From Ahaetulla prasina (taxonomy: Eukaryota > Chordata > Lepidosauria > Squamata > Colubridae), in assembly GCF_028640845.1 (NCBI RefSeq), contig NC_080541.1, positions 173,205,502-173,269,501 on the forward strand: a stretch of DNA of 64,000 nucleotides, written 5' to 3'. Of the stretch, positions 22,291-33,731 are shown one piece after another. The position numbers and the translations under genes are program-made. Below the pieces are notes generated by a model that was not told where the DNA came from, made no database searches, and saw only the letters and a program-made list of their open reading frames with translations. The first letter of the stretch is position 1. Every line of letters begins with the position of its first letter.

Positions 22291-22292
<2 letters not shown>
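20611..22292. other. Intergenic, no gene recognised
   Basis: AT-rich sequence downstream of ATPAF1. Apart from the CR1 fragment at 21255-21460 I see no gene, RNA or well-formed repeat. Confidence 0.5.
21255..21460 (+). mobile_element. CR1 LINE 3' fragment
   Basis: Contains a decayed CR1 C-terminal coding stretch (HHWRFLRREWTSICPEW) and the 3' end text GACCTCCAAGTCCCTTCCAACTC. Confidence 0.7.

Positions 22293-22362
<70 letters not shown>
22293..22362. repeat. (AAT)n microsatellite
   Basis: About 23 uninterrupted copies of a trinucleotide directly abut the 3' end of the CR1 element that follows, consistent with the repeat being seeded by the CR1 tail. Confidence 0.95.
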
Positions 22363-24104
22363 TCATCAGAGTTGGAAGGGACCTTGGAGGTCTTCTAGTC
22401 CAACCCCCTGCCCAGGCAGGAAACCCTACACCATTTCAGACAAATGGTTATCCAACATTTTCTTAAAAATTTCCAGTGTTGGAGCATTCACAACTTTTGC
22501 AGGCAAGTTGTTCCACTTATTAATTGTTCTAACTGTCAGGAAATTTCTCCTTAGTTCTAGGTTGCTTCTCTCCTTGATTAGTTTCCATCCATTGCTTCTT
22601 GTTCTACCCTCAGGTGCATTGAAGAATAGTTTGACTCCCTCTTCTTTGTGGCAACCCCTGAGATATTGGAACACTGCTATCATGTCTCCACAGTCCTTCT
22701 TTTCATTAAACTAGACATACCGAGTTCCTGCAAACATTCTTTATGTTTTAGCCTCCAGTCCCCTAATCATCTTTGTTGCTCTTCTCTGCACTCTTTCTAG
22801 AGTCTCAACATCCTTTTTACATCATGGCGACCAAAACTGAATGCAATATTCAAAGTGTGGCCTTACCAAGGCATTATAAAGTGGTATTAAAACTTCACGT
22901 GATCTTGATTCTATCCCTCTGTTTATGCAGCCCAGAACTGTGTTGGCTTTTTTGGCAGCTGCTGCACACTGCTGGCTCATATCTAAATGGTTGTCCACTA
23001 GGACTCCAAGATCCCTCTCACAGTTACTACTATTGAGCAAGGTACCACATATATGGTACCTGTGCATTTTGTTTTTTTGGCCTAAATGTAGAACCTTACT
23101 TTTTTCACTGTTGAATTTCATTTTGTTAGATAGTGCCCAATATTCTAGTCTGTCGAGATCTTTCTGTATCTTGAGCCTATCTTCTGGAGTGTTGGCTATT
23201 CCTGCCAGCTTGGTGTCATCTGCAAATTTGATGAGTTCCACATCTATCCCCTCGTCCAAGTCATTGATGAAGATGTTGAAGAGTACTGGGCCTAAAACAG
23301 AGCCTTGGGGTACTCCACTGCATACTTCCCTCCATGTGGATGTAATTTCATTGAGGACTAAACATTGAGTGAGGTTGGTCAGTCAGTTATGAATCCATCT
23401 GGTGGTGGTGCTGTCTAACCCACATTTTTCTACTTTATCTAGTAGTAGGTTATGATCTACTTTATCAAATGCTTTACTGAAGTCCAAGTAAATTATATCA
23501 ACAGCATTCCTCTGGTCCACTAGTTTTGTCACTTTGTCAAAAAATGCAATAAGATTAGTCTGGCATGATCTGTTTTTGACAAACCCATTCTGGCTTTTGG
23601 TTATTACTTTGCTTCTAGGTGTTTGGTGATTCGTTGCTTGATGATCTTTTCCAGAATCTTCCCTGGTATTGAGGTTAGGCTGATAGGTCTGTAGTTTCCT
23701 GGATCTGTTTTTTTTTCCTTTTCTGAAGATGGGAACTACATCAGCTCTTTTCCAGTCCTCTGGCAGTTCCCCTGTGCTCCAGGATCTTTGAAAGATATCG
23801 TTCAGTGGTTCTGAGATTTCGTCTGCCAGTTCCTTCAGAACTCTGGGGTGTAATCCATCCGGTCCTGGTGATTTAAACTCATCTAGGGTAGACAGATGTT
23901 CACTTACCATTTTTTTCTCTATTTTAACTTGTGTTCCTAATCTGTTTTTTGTGGTGCTGTTTTTGATAGGTTGGATTGTTTTTTCCTTTTGTGTAAAGAC
24001 AGATGCAAAAAATGAGTTAAGTAGATCTGCTTTCTCCCTGTTGCTTGTCACCTTCTTGAAGACCATCAAAAGATACAGCCCACCACCTTTGTCACAAGAA
24101 ACTA
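22363..24104 (-). mobile_element. CR1 LINE, 5'-truncated reverse transcriptase fragment
   Basis: Minus-strand frames give, in order, KADLLNSFFASVF, SPGPDGLHPRVLKELADE, IYLDFSKAFDKVDHNLLL, the active-site block LIKFADDTKL and the C-terminal region RRNFLTVRTINKWNNLPAKV. These are CR1-clade motifs; the 3' end (GTCCCTTCCAACTCTGATG-type, minus) abuts an AAT microsatellite. At least two frameshifts and stops break the frame, the endonuclease domain is absent and the element is dead. Confidence 0.9.
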
Positions 24105-24376
24105 AGGGCCAGTTTAGCTCAGGCTGGTAAGGCCTGTTATTAAGAACACAAAGCCTGCAATTACTGCAGGTTCGAGCCCGGCCCAAGGTTGACTCAGCCT
24201 TCCATCCTTTATAAGGTAGGTAAAATGAGGACCCAGATTGTTGGGGGGGCAATAAGTTGACTTTGTAAAAAATATACAAATAGAATGAGACTATTGCCTT
24301 ATACACTGTAAGCCGCCCTGAGTCTTCGGAGAAGGGCGGGGTATAAATGTAAACAAACAAACAAACAAACAAACAC
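24105..24376 (+). mobile_element. tRNA-derived SINE
   Basis: The head has an A-box-like TTAGCTCAGGCTGGTAAGG and a B-box GGTTCGAGCCC near 24169-24179. The body has GTTGACTCAGCCTTCCATCC and AAAATGAGGACCCAGATTG; the 3' end is CCGCCCTGAGTCTTCGGAGA followed by an (AAAC)n tail. A second copy lies at 52197-52460. It abuts the 5' break of the CR1 element. Confidence 0.85.
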
Positions 24377-24501
24377 TTTGGAGCAATTAATGTCTTTCTT
24401 CAAAGAGGGATATTTTTGCTGTTTTCAGAGTTGTGCTTACTAAGCAACCATGTGGAAAACACATCCCAGGGCAGGAGAATGGACTTAATGTGGGGATGGT
24501 C

Positions 24502-24718
24502 CAGTAGTGGGTCCCACTTACCTTTGCTACCGGTTTGGAGCTGTGAGCATGTGTGTGGGCACTAGCTTTGCTTGCATGCGGCGCTTCTGCGCATGCGTAG
24601 AACCTTCTGCACATGCGCAGACCGTCTGTGATGACGTTCAGGCAGGTGGGCAGAGCCTTCTGTCACCGCCACTACCTGCTGGCCCGAACCAGTGCGAACC
24701 AGTAGAAACCCACCACTG
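24502..24718. mobile_element. hAT-like MITE (ACCGGTT family, short type)
   Basis: CAGTAGTGGGTCCC to ACCCACCACTG, with exact 8-bp duplications GGATGGTC at 24494-24501 and 24719-24726. The centre carries GCGCATGCG-type motifs shared with 47435, 51384 and 62252. Confidence 0.88.
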
Positions 24719-25294
24719 GGATGGTCCATTATGTAATGAGTATCATCTTTTCCCCATAGGATGAATATTTTCTGCCATTTTTTGTGGTGCAGTTACAGAC
24801 TTTCCATAATTCTTGCAGCTGTCCCTATAAAAACAGATCTCCAGTTTGCCCAGGTTGCGAAGTTAAAGTAGCTTTTTTTTCTTCTCTGGGACATGACAAT
24901 TACAGGAAAGAAAGACAGACTAAATGGGGTTTGGTCAGCCACAGGAAGAGCAGGAGTCAGAAATGAGACTCCAAATAAAGACAATAAATCCAGACTTGAC
25001 CATTTAATCCTTTGGGAGCAAGATTTGTAATCTACAAACACCACATCAATATACACTTACTCTACTCAGCTTAACAATGGCAATAGTTTTCATTGTGATA
25101 TTGCACTAAATAACAGTAAATTTAGCCGAAGAAATTTCCCTTTCAGAAAAAAAAAGTCTCAAAATTCTTCTCATTCAGTTGGCATGAGCACACTGTTGTC
25201 ATCTTCTCTTAATCCCTTTAGTTGCCTTTTCTATTATATTTAGCAAATAGATATTCATTAAAATATTGATTCTACAGGCTACTTGGGACAAGAT

Positions 25295-25735
25295 CATTGG
25301 TGAAATCCTACTGGTTAACACCGGTTTGGGCGAACCTGTGGTGATAAAAGCTACCGGTTCAGTGAACCGGTAGTAAAAAAAAGCTACCAGTTGGTCCGAA
25401 CCCATATTTCTGATGATTAGCTGTGCCGCGCAATTTATATTCGCTAGAAAGCAGGAAATCCTGCTTTCTAGTGAATCTAAATAGCATGGCACACCTGTTC
25501 TCTCCCCTCGCTGTTCTACTTACCTTGTTAAGTGTCATTTTTCCACGCAAAGTGTGTGTTTGACATGCACTGCGTATGTGTGCATGCACAGCATGTTTTT
25601 GGTGCACACTGCGCATGCGCACTAAGCATACATTTGGTGCGCAATGCGCATGCATGCACATGCAGCATGCGTTTGGCACAACAGCGCATGCACAGGCAGT
25701 GAACAGCTGGCAAACCACGGAGGATTTTACCACTG
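25295..25735. mobile_element. hAT-like MITE (ACCGGTT family, 441 bp)
   Basis: CATTGGTGAAATCC to GATTTTACCACTG, with exact duplications GACAAGAT at 25287-25294 and 25736-25743. Inner ACCGGTT arms and CpG-rich CATGCGCA repeats resemble the other copies. Confidence 0.85.
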
Positions 25736-26518
25736 GACAAGATATAGTTATTATATGAAGTATAAACTGCCTGTTTCTATTATACTTTATTTAAACAAGC
25801 AAAACCTAATAATTGGAGAGAAATCCCATTAAATGGATTTAATGATATTAATGTCTTTGTTCGGTGGATCTCATATATGCCTTCTTCAACATTCTCCATG
25901 TTTTCAGAGTGCTCCAGAAAACAGAGTGACTATTCAGAAGAAGGTTTAGGGGAGGGAATCAATGTACAGAAGAAGAAACAACATAAGCCTATAATTACAA
26001 TACACAACCAGATTTGATGTTCCGTTTCATCTATTGTCTCCCATGATAAGAAATATTAGATACATATTTGCTTTTTTTTTAAAAAAATTAATAGCTTTTT
26101 ACTCCTGCTATTTAATTTATTTGTTTGTTGTGGAGCTATTCCAGGCGGTTTACAATAATAAAAAGGAAGAAAAATGAAAGGTGTGCAAACAGAACAGAAG
26201 TGAAATAATAAAAGAATAAACAATGACAAAATAATTTGCCATTGTTTTAGCCTATTTTAGCCATTGAAAAGCTGGACTACTTTTCTTAATCTTTGCCACT
26301 TCGCTAGGCCTTGTTGATTTACTACCTGCTCAAATGTTACATTTTGGGGTGCAGACTTAAGGATCTATAGTAATAATTATGGTTTATAATCATTAGTTAG
26401 TTAACTAATTAATAATAATTTCCAAGGATGCTATACAACAATGGTTAAACTCACAGTGTCCTAGGTTCTAGCCTGATGTTTTTAGCACTATACCAAACGG
26501 GCTCTTAATAATTATACA

Positions 26519-26578
26519 TTGTAAGCCGCCCTGAGTCTTCGGAGAAGGGCGGGATATAAATGTAAATAAAAAAAAAAA
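26519..26578 (+). mobile_element. SINE 3'-end fragment
   Basis: GTAAGCCGCCCTGAGTCTTC and GAGAAGGGCGGGATATAAAT match the 3' end of the SINE at 24105-24376, followed by an A-rich tail; the tRNA head is missing. Confidence 0.7.
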
Positions 26579-27025
26579 TAATAATGCTTTTTTAAGGTGA
26601 TGCAAAACTCTTTTGATTCACTGGTTTATTCATTCATTTATTTTTTTCATTTGCCGCAACCAAATACAATGTGCTCCTTCAAACTTACAATCTTATTATT
26701 TTCTCTAATAGTAAAATTTGTTATGGAAGCAGCAGATCTATTCTACAGCATTCTTGAAATATTTTATTGTAATACATATATAATAATTTGCAGTGTCTAA
26801 AAGCAACATACAAGCATCACGTTACTTGGAATATTGTCTTTTTGAAAGGTAAATGGAAAAGGGCTGGGATAGAGATGAGCGAATTGTCTTGCTCAAGTTT
26901 CTAAAGCTTTTAACAAATATTGGGAGAGGTTAGGGGAGATATACTAACCCCACCCTTGGAACGTTGTAACACATGGTTGAAAACACTTTTAATTGCTTGA
27001 TTTTGTAATAAGAATTGCATCAGGA

Positions 27026-27965
27026 TTAGATTAGAATAGAATAGAATAGAATAGAATAGAATAGAATAGAATTGAATAGAATTGAATTTATTGGCCAAGT
27101 GTGATTAGATACACAAGGAATTTGTCTTGGTGCATATATTCTCAGTGTATATAAAAGAAAAGATATGTTCATCAAGAATTCTAATTTACAACACTTAATG
27201 ATAGTCATAGGGTACAAAAAAGCAATCAGGAAACAATATCAATATAAATCGTAAGGATACAAGCAACAAAGTTACAGTCATACAGTCATAAGTGAAAGAA
27301 GATGGGTGATGGGAACGATGAGAAGATTAATAGTAGTGCAGATTTAGTAAATAGTTTGAAAGTGTTGAGGGAATTATTTGTTTAGCAGAGTGATGGCGTT
27401 TGGGAAAAAACTATTCTTGTGTCTAGTTGTTTTAGTGTGCAGTGCTCTATAGCTTTGTTTTGAGGGTAGGTGTTGAAACAGTTTATGTCCAAGATGTGAG
27501 GGGTCTGTAAATATTTTCACGGCCCTCTTTTTGACTCGTGCAGTATACAGGTCCTCAATGGAAGGCAGGTTGGTAGCAATTGTTTTTTCTGCAGTTCTAA
27601 TCATCCTCTGAAGTCTGTGTCTGTCTTGTTGGGTTACAGAACCAAATCAGACAGTTATAGAGGTACAGATGACAGACTCAATAAGTCCTCTGCAGAACTG
27701 GATCAGCAGCTCCTTGGACAGTTTGAGCTTTCTGAATTGGTGCAGAAAGAACATTCTTTGTTGTGCTTTTTTGATGATGTTTTTATGTTAACTGTCCATT
27801 TTAGAACTTGCGATATGGTAGAACCTAGAAATTTGAAGGTCTCTACAGTTGTTACTGTGTTGTCTATTATTGTAAGAGGTGGAAGTATGGAAAGGTTTCT
27901 CCTAAAGTCTACCACCATTTCTACGGTTTTGAGTGTGTTCAGTTCCAGATTAAAAAAAGATATGA
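27026..27965 (-). mobile_element. CR1/L3-type LINE 3' fragment with AGAAT microsatellite
   Basis: An (AGAAT)n tract at 27029-27075 marks the 3' end. The minus strand then reads RTAEKTIATNLPSIEDLY, HKNSFFPNAITLL and, upstream, MVVDFRRN and TFKFLGSTIS. These are reverse-transcriptase C-terminal motifs of a CR1/L3-like element. Frames are broken. The 9599 and 61895 fragments are relatives. Confidence 0.8.
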
Positions 27966-28195
27966 TGCCAATTATGTAATAATCCCAAAATAATAGCTAG
28001 AGAGAAGTCTACAATCTTGTGATTTTGAGGAGGGAGAAGAAGAGGAAAAACTGTCCTCTGAACTTGATATTTCAAGGAAATCATTCAAACATTGCATTTG
28101 GTCGTCTTATTGATGTGGTAAGGTCTGAGGTCCTAGGCCTCTTGTGACCATAGTTTTTGTGAATTGACAAGGAAGTGTCTGGTTATTCTTTATAG

Positions 28196-29978
28196 CCATG
28201 ATGATGAACCTAAGGCACATGTGCCAGAGCTGGTATGCAGAGCCCTCTCTACAGGCATGTGAGCCGTCACCCAGCTCAGTTCCACCGCGCATGTGTGCGC
28301 GCCTCCCGCCAGCCAGCTGATTTTTGGGATGCGTAGGGGTGGGGAGCATCCGCAGGGGGTGGGGGTGCATGCGCATGTGCAGGGTGCAGGGGTGGAGTGC
28401 AGGGTGTGTGGCGGGCCCCCCCAGCCCATTTTTGGGCCCAGGAACCTGCAGGGAGGCCTGCTAGGTCAAAAATGGGAGACGGGGGGCACACACACATGTG
28501 CAGGGGGAGCATGGGGGGATCACATGCACATGCACGGGGTAGGGGAAGGGTGGGGGTCACGCGACATGCACAGGGGTGGATCGCATTGCATTATGAGTGC
28601 TGGCACACACATGTGCAGGGTGCAGGGGTGGGGTGCATGCGCATGTGCAGGGTGCAGGGGTGGGGTGCATGCGCATGTGCAGGGGAGCATGGGGATCACA
28701 TGCACATGCACGGGGTAGGGGAAGGGTGGGGGTCACGCGACATGCACAGGGGTGGATCGCATTGCATTATGAGTGCTGGCACACACATGTGCAGGGTGCA
28801 GGGGTGGGGTGCATGCGCATGTGCAGGGGAGCATGGGGATCACATGCACATGCACGGGGTAGGGGAAGGTGGGGGTCACGCGACATGCACAGGGGTGGAT
28901 CGCATTGCATTATGAGTGCTGGCACACACATGTGCAGGGTGCAGGGGTGGAGTGCAGGGTGTGGCCCCCAGCCCATTTTGGGCCCAGGAACCTGCAGGGA
29001 GGCCTGCTAGGTCAAAAATGGGGGACGGGGGGCACACACACATGTGCAGGGGGAGCATGGGGGGATCACATGCACATGCACGGGGGGCAGGGGAAGGGTG
29101 GGGGGTCACGCGCACATGCACAGGGGTGGATCGCATTGCATTATGAGTGCTGGGACACACATGTGCAGGGGAGCATGGGGATCACATGCACATGCACGGG
29201 GTAGGGGAAGGGTGGGGGTCACGCGACATGCACAGGGGTGGATCGCATTGCATTATGAGTGCTGGCACACACATGTGCAGGGGAGCATGGGGATCACATG
29301 CACATGCACGGGGTAGGGGAAGGGTGGGGGTCACGCGACATGCACAGGGGTGGATCGCATTGCATTATGAGTGCTGGCACACACATGTGCAGGGTGCAGG
29401 GGTGGGAGCATCCGCAGGGGTGGGGTGCATGCGCATGTGCAGGGGAGCATGGGGATCACATGCACATGCACGGGGTAGGGGAAGGGTGGGGGTCACGCGA
29501 CATGCACAGGGGTGGATCGCATTGCATTATGAGTGCTGGCACACACATGTGCAGGGGAGCATGGGGATCACATGCACATGCACGGGGTAGGGGAAGGGTG
29601 GGGGTCACGCGCACATGCACAGGGGTGGATCGCATTGCATTATGAGTGCTGGCACACACATGTGCAGGGTGCAGGGGTGGGGTGCATGCGCATGTGCAGG
29701 GGAGCATGGGGATCACATGCACATGCACGGGGTAGGGGAAGGGTGGGGGTCACGCGCACATGCACAGGGGTGGATCGCATTGCATTATGAGTGCTGGCAC
29801 ACACATGTGCAGGGGGAGCATGGGGGGATCACATGCACATGCACGGGGGGCAGGGGAAGGGTGGGGGGTCACGCGCACATGCACAGGGGTGGATCGCATT
29901 GCATTATGAGTGCTGGCACACACACGTGCTGCCACGCACGCTTTCAGCACATGATGAGAAAAAGGTTAGCCATCACTG
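28196..29978. mobile_element. hAT-like element expanded by an internal minisatellite
   Basis: The ends CCATGATGATGAACC and GTTAGCCATCACTG match the 13949 and 54008 family, and exact 8-bp duplications CTTTATAG flank it (28188-28195 and 29979-29986). Relatives are 0.3-0.4 kb; this copy is 1783 bp because its GC-rich centre is amplified. The long frames inside, read in all directions, are by-products of the repeat and not genes. Confidence 0.85.
28470..29925. repeat. GC-rich minisatellite, ten copies
   Basis: The landmark GGATCGCATTGCATTATGAG occurs at 28578, 28754, 28897, 29128, 29240, 29352, 29514, 29627, 29772 and 29891. Spacings are 176, 143, 231, 112, 112, 162, 113, 145 and 119, so the core unit is about 112 bp. 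Longer units carry an extra block of GCAGGGTGCAGGGGTGGGG type, itself locally repeated. Copies are nearly identical, suggesting recent turnover. Confidence 0.92.
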
Positions 29979-30099
29979 CTTTATAGTGTAAGTCTTGTGT
30001 TACCAGCTTCTGCTTAAGATTGGATTTTTGAAGAAAATTGGTGTCTGTTTTTGTTCTGTCTCCTTCCCCACTTCAGACCCACGAGCTGGCCTTCAGCCA

Positions 30100-30324
30100 G
30101 TGGATTCAATTCCCAGAATACCTTAGCCAGCAAAGCTGGCTGAGGAATTCTGGGAGTTGAAGTCCACAAGTCTTAAAGTTGCCAAGGTTGGAGACCCCTG
30201 CTCTAGAGGCTTCAAAACTATAGAGATGGCTCTGGAAGAATTATTTTAAAGGGCTTCTTTAGAAGCTTGGAAGTCTAATGTATAATGAACATGTGGCAGG
30301 GAAACAGCTGTTGTAGTAACATTA
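30100..30324. repeat. 225-bp direct duplicate, copy 1
   Basis: Nearly identical to 31884-32109 (I see one single-base deletion and one substitution). It starts inside the left arm of a palindromic MITE and lacks the MITE's left end and left target copy, so it is the derived copy. Confidence 0.9.
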
Positions 30325-31290
30325 CGACAGAGGAGGACGGAGGAGGACGTAGCCAGCGACTGGAATACCATTTCCCCTCACCCCCGGTTCCAGGATGTTT
30401 GGACTAGGCACCGGACAGAATACCATCTTGACTGTCATTCGGTGCTAATTACTGTTCCATTCTTTGTATGCCTTCATTCTGGACTAGTACCATCAGTCAT
30501 CATTTTGCCATCCGGAGATGGAGCCTCTACTTTGCCGATTCTTAGTCTCAGCTGCTACGCATTATACTGCTTGTGAACTCTTGCGCCTGCGAGGTGCCCC
30601 CGCCTCGCAGGAATGGCCCTCCTCATTACCGAGGGCCGGCCTCCATGACGGGTCTTGGGACCCACAGAGGTGGCATAAAAAGAAGAGCTTGTGGGGTTTT
30701 TAGAGAGGAATTTTAAGGGGTGGGAGGGAAAGGGCGGGTAATGGGGGTAACCCGTCGGGTAAGGGGCCAGTTCCTGCACATGCTCGCGGCGGTTTTTTAT
30801 TATCAGGTTCGGAGGTTATGGGGGAGGAGTCTGTTCCTATCTGTGAGGGTGGTCCTATTGACACGGTAAGTGGGAGGCACCGTTTATCGGTGGTTCTCCT
30901 CCCATCTCTCCGACCGTCGCAGTCGGTGTTGACAGGGGGCAGAGGTCGGCCCGAGGCGCCTCACTTGTGGGGTGCCGCGGGGTCGATTCTCTCGCCTCCT
31001 GTTTAACATCTACATGAAGCCGCTGGGTGAGATCATCAGTGGTTTCGTGTGAAGTATCAGCTGTATGCGGATGACACCCAGCTGTATTTTTCACACCGGA
31101 CCACCCCAACGGTTATCAAGTGCTGTCCCGTGTCTGGAGGCCGACGGGTCTGGATGGGGAGAAACAGGCTCAAGCTCAATCCCGCCAAGACAGAGTGGTT
31201 GTGGATGCCGCATCCCGCACAGTCAGCTTAATCCGCGGCTGACCATCGGTGGCGAGTCATTGGCCCCAAGCAGGCAGTAGAGATTCAATA
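30325..31290 (+). mobile_element. LINE fragment (L2-like reverse transcriptase), GC-rich
   Basis: The plus strand reads LLFNIYMKPLGEIIS, then YQLYADDTQLYFS and WMGRNRLKLNPAKTEWLW after frameshifts: the YADD active-site block and following motifs of an L2/CR1-like reverse transcriptase. The GC-rich, gene-like part at 30325-30860 may be the element's 5' UTR. Stops and frameshifts make it non-functional. Confidence 0.6.
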
Positions 31291-31842
31291 AATAATCACT
31301 TCAATGTACTGGAGGACAATTCGCAAGCAAAGCCAATGACTTTCATAACAGGATGCAGCTATCTCCATATTTAGCAGCTACTTCAAGCCGATTGCCCTGA
31401 CCTCTTACCTTGACTTGATTTTACAAAATGACACTGTCTCTTGGCACTGTGCAAAATTGTACTATCTCTAAGAGAGCCTACTTGTTCCCAAATAAATCGC
31501 TTTCTTTACGTAGATGGAACATTCAGTACAGCCTTGGCAGATTTCAGAGCACTGGAGTGGCACACTGGTTTGATAACTCCCACTTCTTTTTCAAAGCATC
31601 CATAGGAAGGAATAACTAGCAGTGCTGAAGTAGCCCAGGGAAAGGAACGCATAATTTTTAATTTAAGTGCTTTTTTTCATTAAAAGCTTTTCATTGGCTA
31701 TGTTCACATAACTGGCCCAGGATCAATTTAGCTGGTTTCACAAGATATAGTGAACTTCAAACTAAGCCCCTGAGATAAACTGGGGTTAGTTACTTCGCTA
31801 CTCTCTTGTAAAATTCCACAGTGGTGTGTAAGGTGCACTTGG
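31291..31842. other. Intergenic, nothing recognised
   Basis: Unique AT-rich sequence between the LINE fragment and the MITE at 31851. No gene or repeat identified. Confidence 0.45.
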
Positions 31843-31850
31843 GTCTAGAG

Positions 31851-31985
31851 CAGGGGTCTCCAACCTTGGCAACTTTAAGACTTGTGGACTTCAATTCCCA
31901 GAATACCTTAGCCAGCAAAGCTGGCTGAGGAATTCTGGGAGTTGAAGTCCACAAGTCTTAAAGTTGCCAAGGTTGGAGACCCCTG
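31851..31985. mobile_element. Palindromic hAT-like MITE
   Basis: A 135-bp inverted repeat, CAGGGGTCTCCAACC to GGTTGGAGACCCCTG, with exact duplications GTCTAGAG at 31843-31850 and 31986-31993. Arms pair almost perfectly. Its right two thirds are duplicated at 30100. Confidence 0.9.
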
Positions 31986-32109
31986 GTCTAGAGGCTTCAA
32001 AACTATAGAGATGGCTCTGGAAGAATTATTTTAAAGGGCTTCTTTAGAAGCTTGGAAGTCTAATGTATAATGAACATGTGGCAGGGAAACAGCTGTTGTA
32101 GTAACATTA
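31884..32109. repeat. 225-bp direct duplicate, copy 2 (likely source)
   Basis: Contains most of the MITE plus about 125 bp of right flank, ending at TAACATTA. It keeps the complete MITE with both target copies nearby, so it is the ancestral locus of the pair. Confidence 0.9.
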
Positions 32110-32386
32110 TGTATAGCTGAATTGGAGCACTGTAACACTAAATAATGGAATCAATTAACAGAGATTTCCCCAAAGGCACTTTTTCAAAAGCAACTGGACT
32201 TTCTTTGCTTTTCCTTGAAGATGTTTTGCTTCTCACCCAAGAGGTTTCTTCAGTTCTGACTGAAGGGATTAAGAGGGATTTGGTTTTTTTCTCTATCAGC
32301 CTGTATTAAACAATTACTTCTGCCTCATTGTTTTCCTGTTCTTACTTTTTATGTTCATGCTTCAAAAAAAAAGAGAGAGAGAAAGC

Positions 32387-32430
<44 letters not shown>

Positions 32431-33731
32431 CTTCCAAATGAAAGATTCCTCAGACAAACAACCAGGTTTTTGGGTTTGAGGTTTTGTAAATAAGAAAAAG
32501 TTGAATTCTAGCTGCCTCAGAACTAACTGAATATACCCATCACTTATTATAGCTGTAGAAAAACAGTCTCTTTCTAAATTCACTTAAAAAGACCAGCCCT
32601 TCCAAAATACATCACAATAACCCCAGAATTTGCAAAGTTATGGATACCATAACTGAAAAGAAACTGCATAATCTATTTTATGCATTGTACGATTTCTTTT
32701 CAATTATGGCACCCATAACTTTGTAATTTTATATCTGGGTCTCCTAAAGAATAGAAACTACTCAACTAGTGCTGCTTTAGAGTCAAGTATTAAATCTAGA
32801 TAAAGCTTTTTGGACTTTGCTGCAGATCTTGTTTGCATTTTATCAATTCCCCTTGTGCTATGTGTCTACAAATGCTATCTTGTTAGCAGACTTATTTCAT
32901 CCTTGTTAAATATGGGATTAAAATAAGTAACTAGTTTCAGCGACTCCCTAATCTTGGTCCTTGAAACTGGCATAGTAAATGCTGTGTGCAGAAACCTTAT
33001 GGATAAAGTTAAGACACAGTTCTGTTTTGCTGACCTTCCACCTCTGCCCAAGCTAAAGTTGTCTTGTAGTGCAGGATTATTAGTGTACATGTGGGTGAGA
33101 AAAATTGAACAATCAGAGCATGAGTCCTACACTGAAGCGGGATACAATTCAGTTTCATTAGTGTTCAGTAATGTTCCCCGCTGATAATTACATATGATCA
33201 CTTATAGTGACAGAGGAAACTTCAAAAGTTGTCCTTCAAAAGTTGGGTGGACTTCTTCAGATCTTTGATGGCACTTATAACCTCTAAAGTCTTTTTTATA
33301 TTGATCAAGAAACTCTCTTATATTTGTTTCACCGGTGCTTATATTAAAGTTTTTTGAAACTTTTCTTTATAAACAACCAGCCATTCTTCCAGAAGCCACT
33401 GTGTTCTCCTTATCACTATCCTAACATCTCTCGGCCTTCCTATTAATTTGCAGCTGACCTCATTAGTGCTTTCCTTTACAACTTTATAACAACTTTTGCT
33501 GATTCCCCCACATTTTCCAGTCATACTCTAAAATATATTCATTGCATTGAAGTTCTTCTAGAAATAATATACTGTATAATTCAGTAATATAGATGTTATG
33601 TTATTAAGAAGCAATGCACAACTGCATTTACAGGAATTAGAACAAATCATATAGCTAAAAATACTATATGGTTGATTCTCCACATAAGCAGAAAAGGTGT
33701 CAGACACTTTTGATGTAGCTTGTTGCTAATT
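32110..33731. other. Intergenic, nothing recognised
   Basis: Mostly unique AT-rich sequence with the GA microsatellite; no gene or repeat family recognised. Confidence 0.45.
32371..32430. repeat. (GA)n microsatellite
   Basis: Alternating GA with a few AAAG interruptions. Confidence 0.95.

Larger units (their letters stand above)
24727..27025. other. Intergenic, no gene recognised
   Basis: Apart from the hAT element at 25295-25735 this is AT-rich unique sequence. A possible LINE 3' tail lies at about 26105-26350 (GGCGGTTTACAATAATAAAA), and a SINE 3' end (GTAAGCCGCCCTGAGTCTTC) at 26519-26578. Confidence 0.45.

Noticed and set aside
22426..24372. Reverse-transcriptase-like ORFs as a possible functional gene or retron
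   Set aside because: Motifs are those of CR1 LINEs; the frame is broken and the element truncated.
28293..29991. Many overlapping His/Cys/Gly-rich ORFs on both strands
   Set aside because: They arise because the minisatellite unit lacks stop codons in several frames; they shift with the repeat and match no family.
31049..31280. YADD-containing ORF as a possible host reverse transcriptase
   Set aside because: Fits a decayed LINE fragment with frameshifts.
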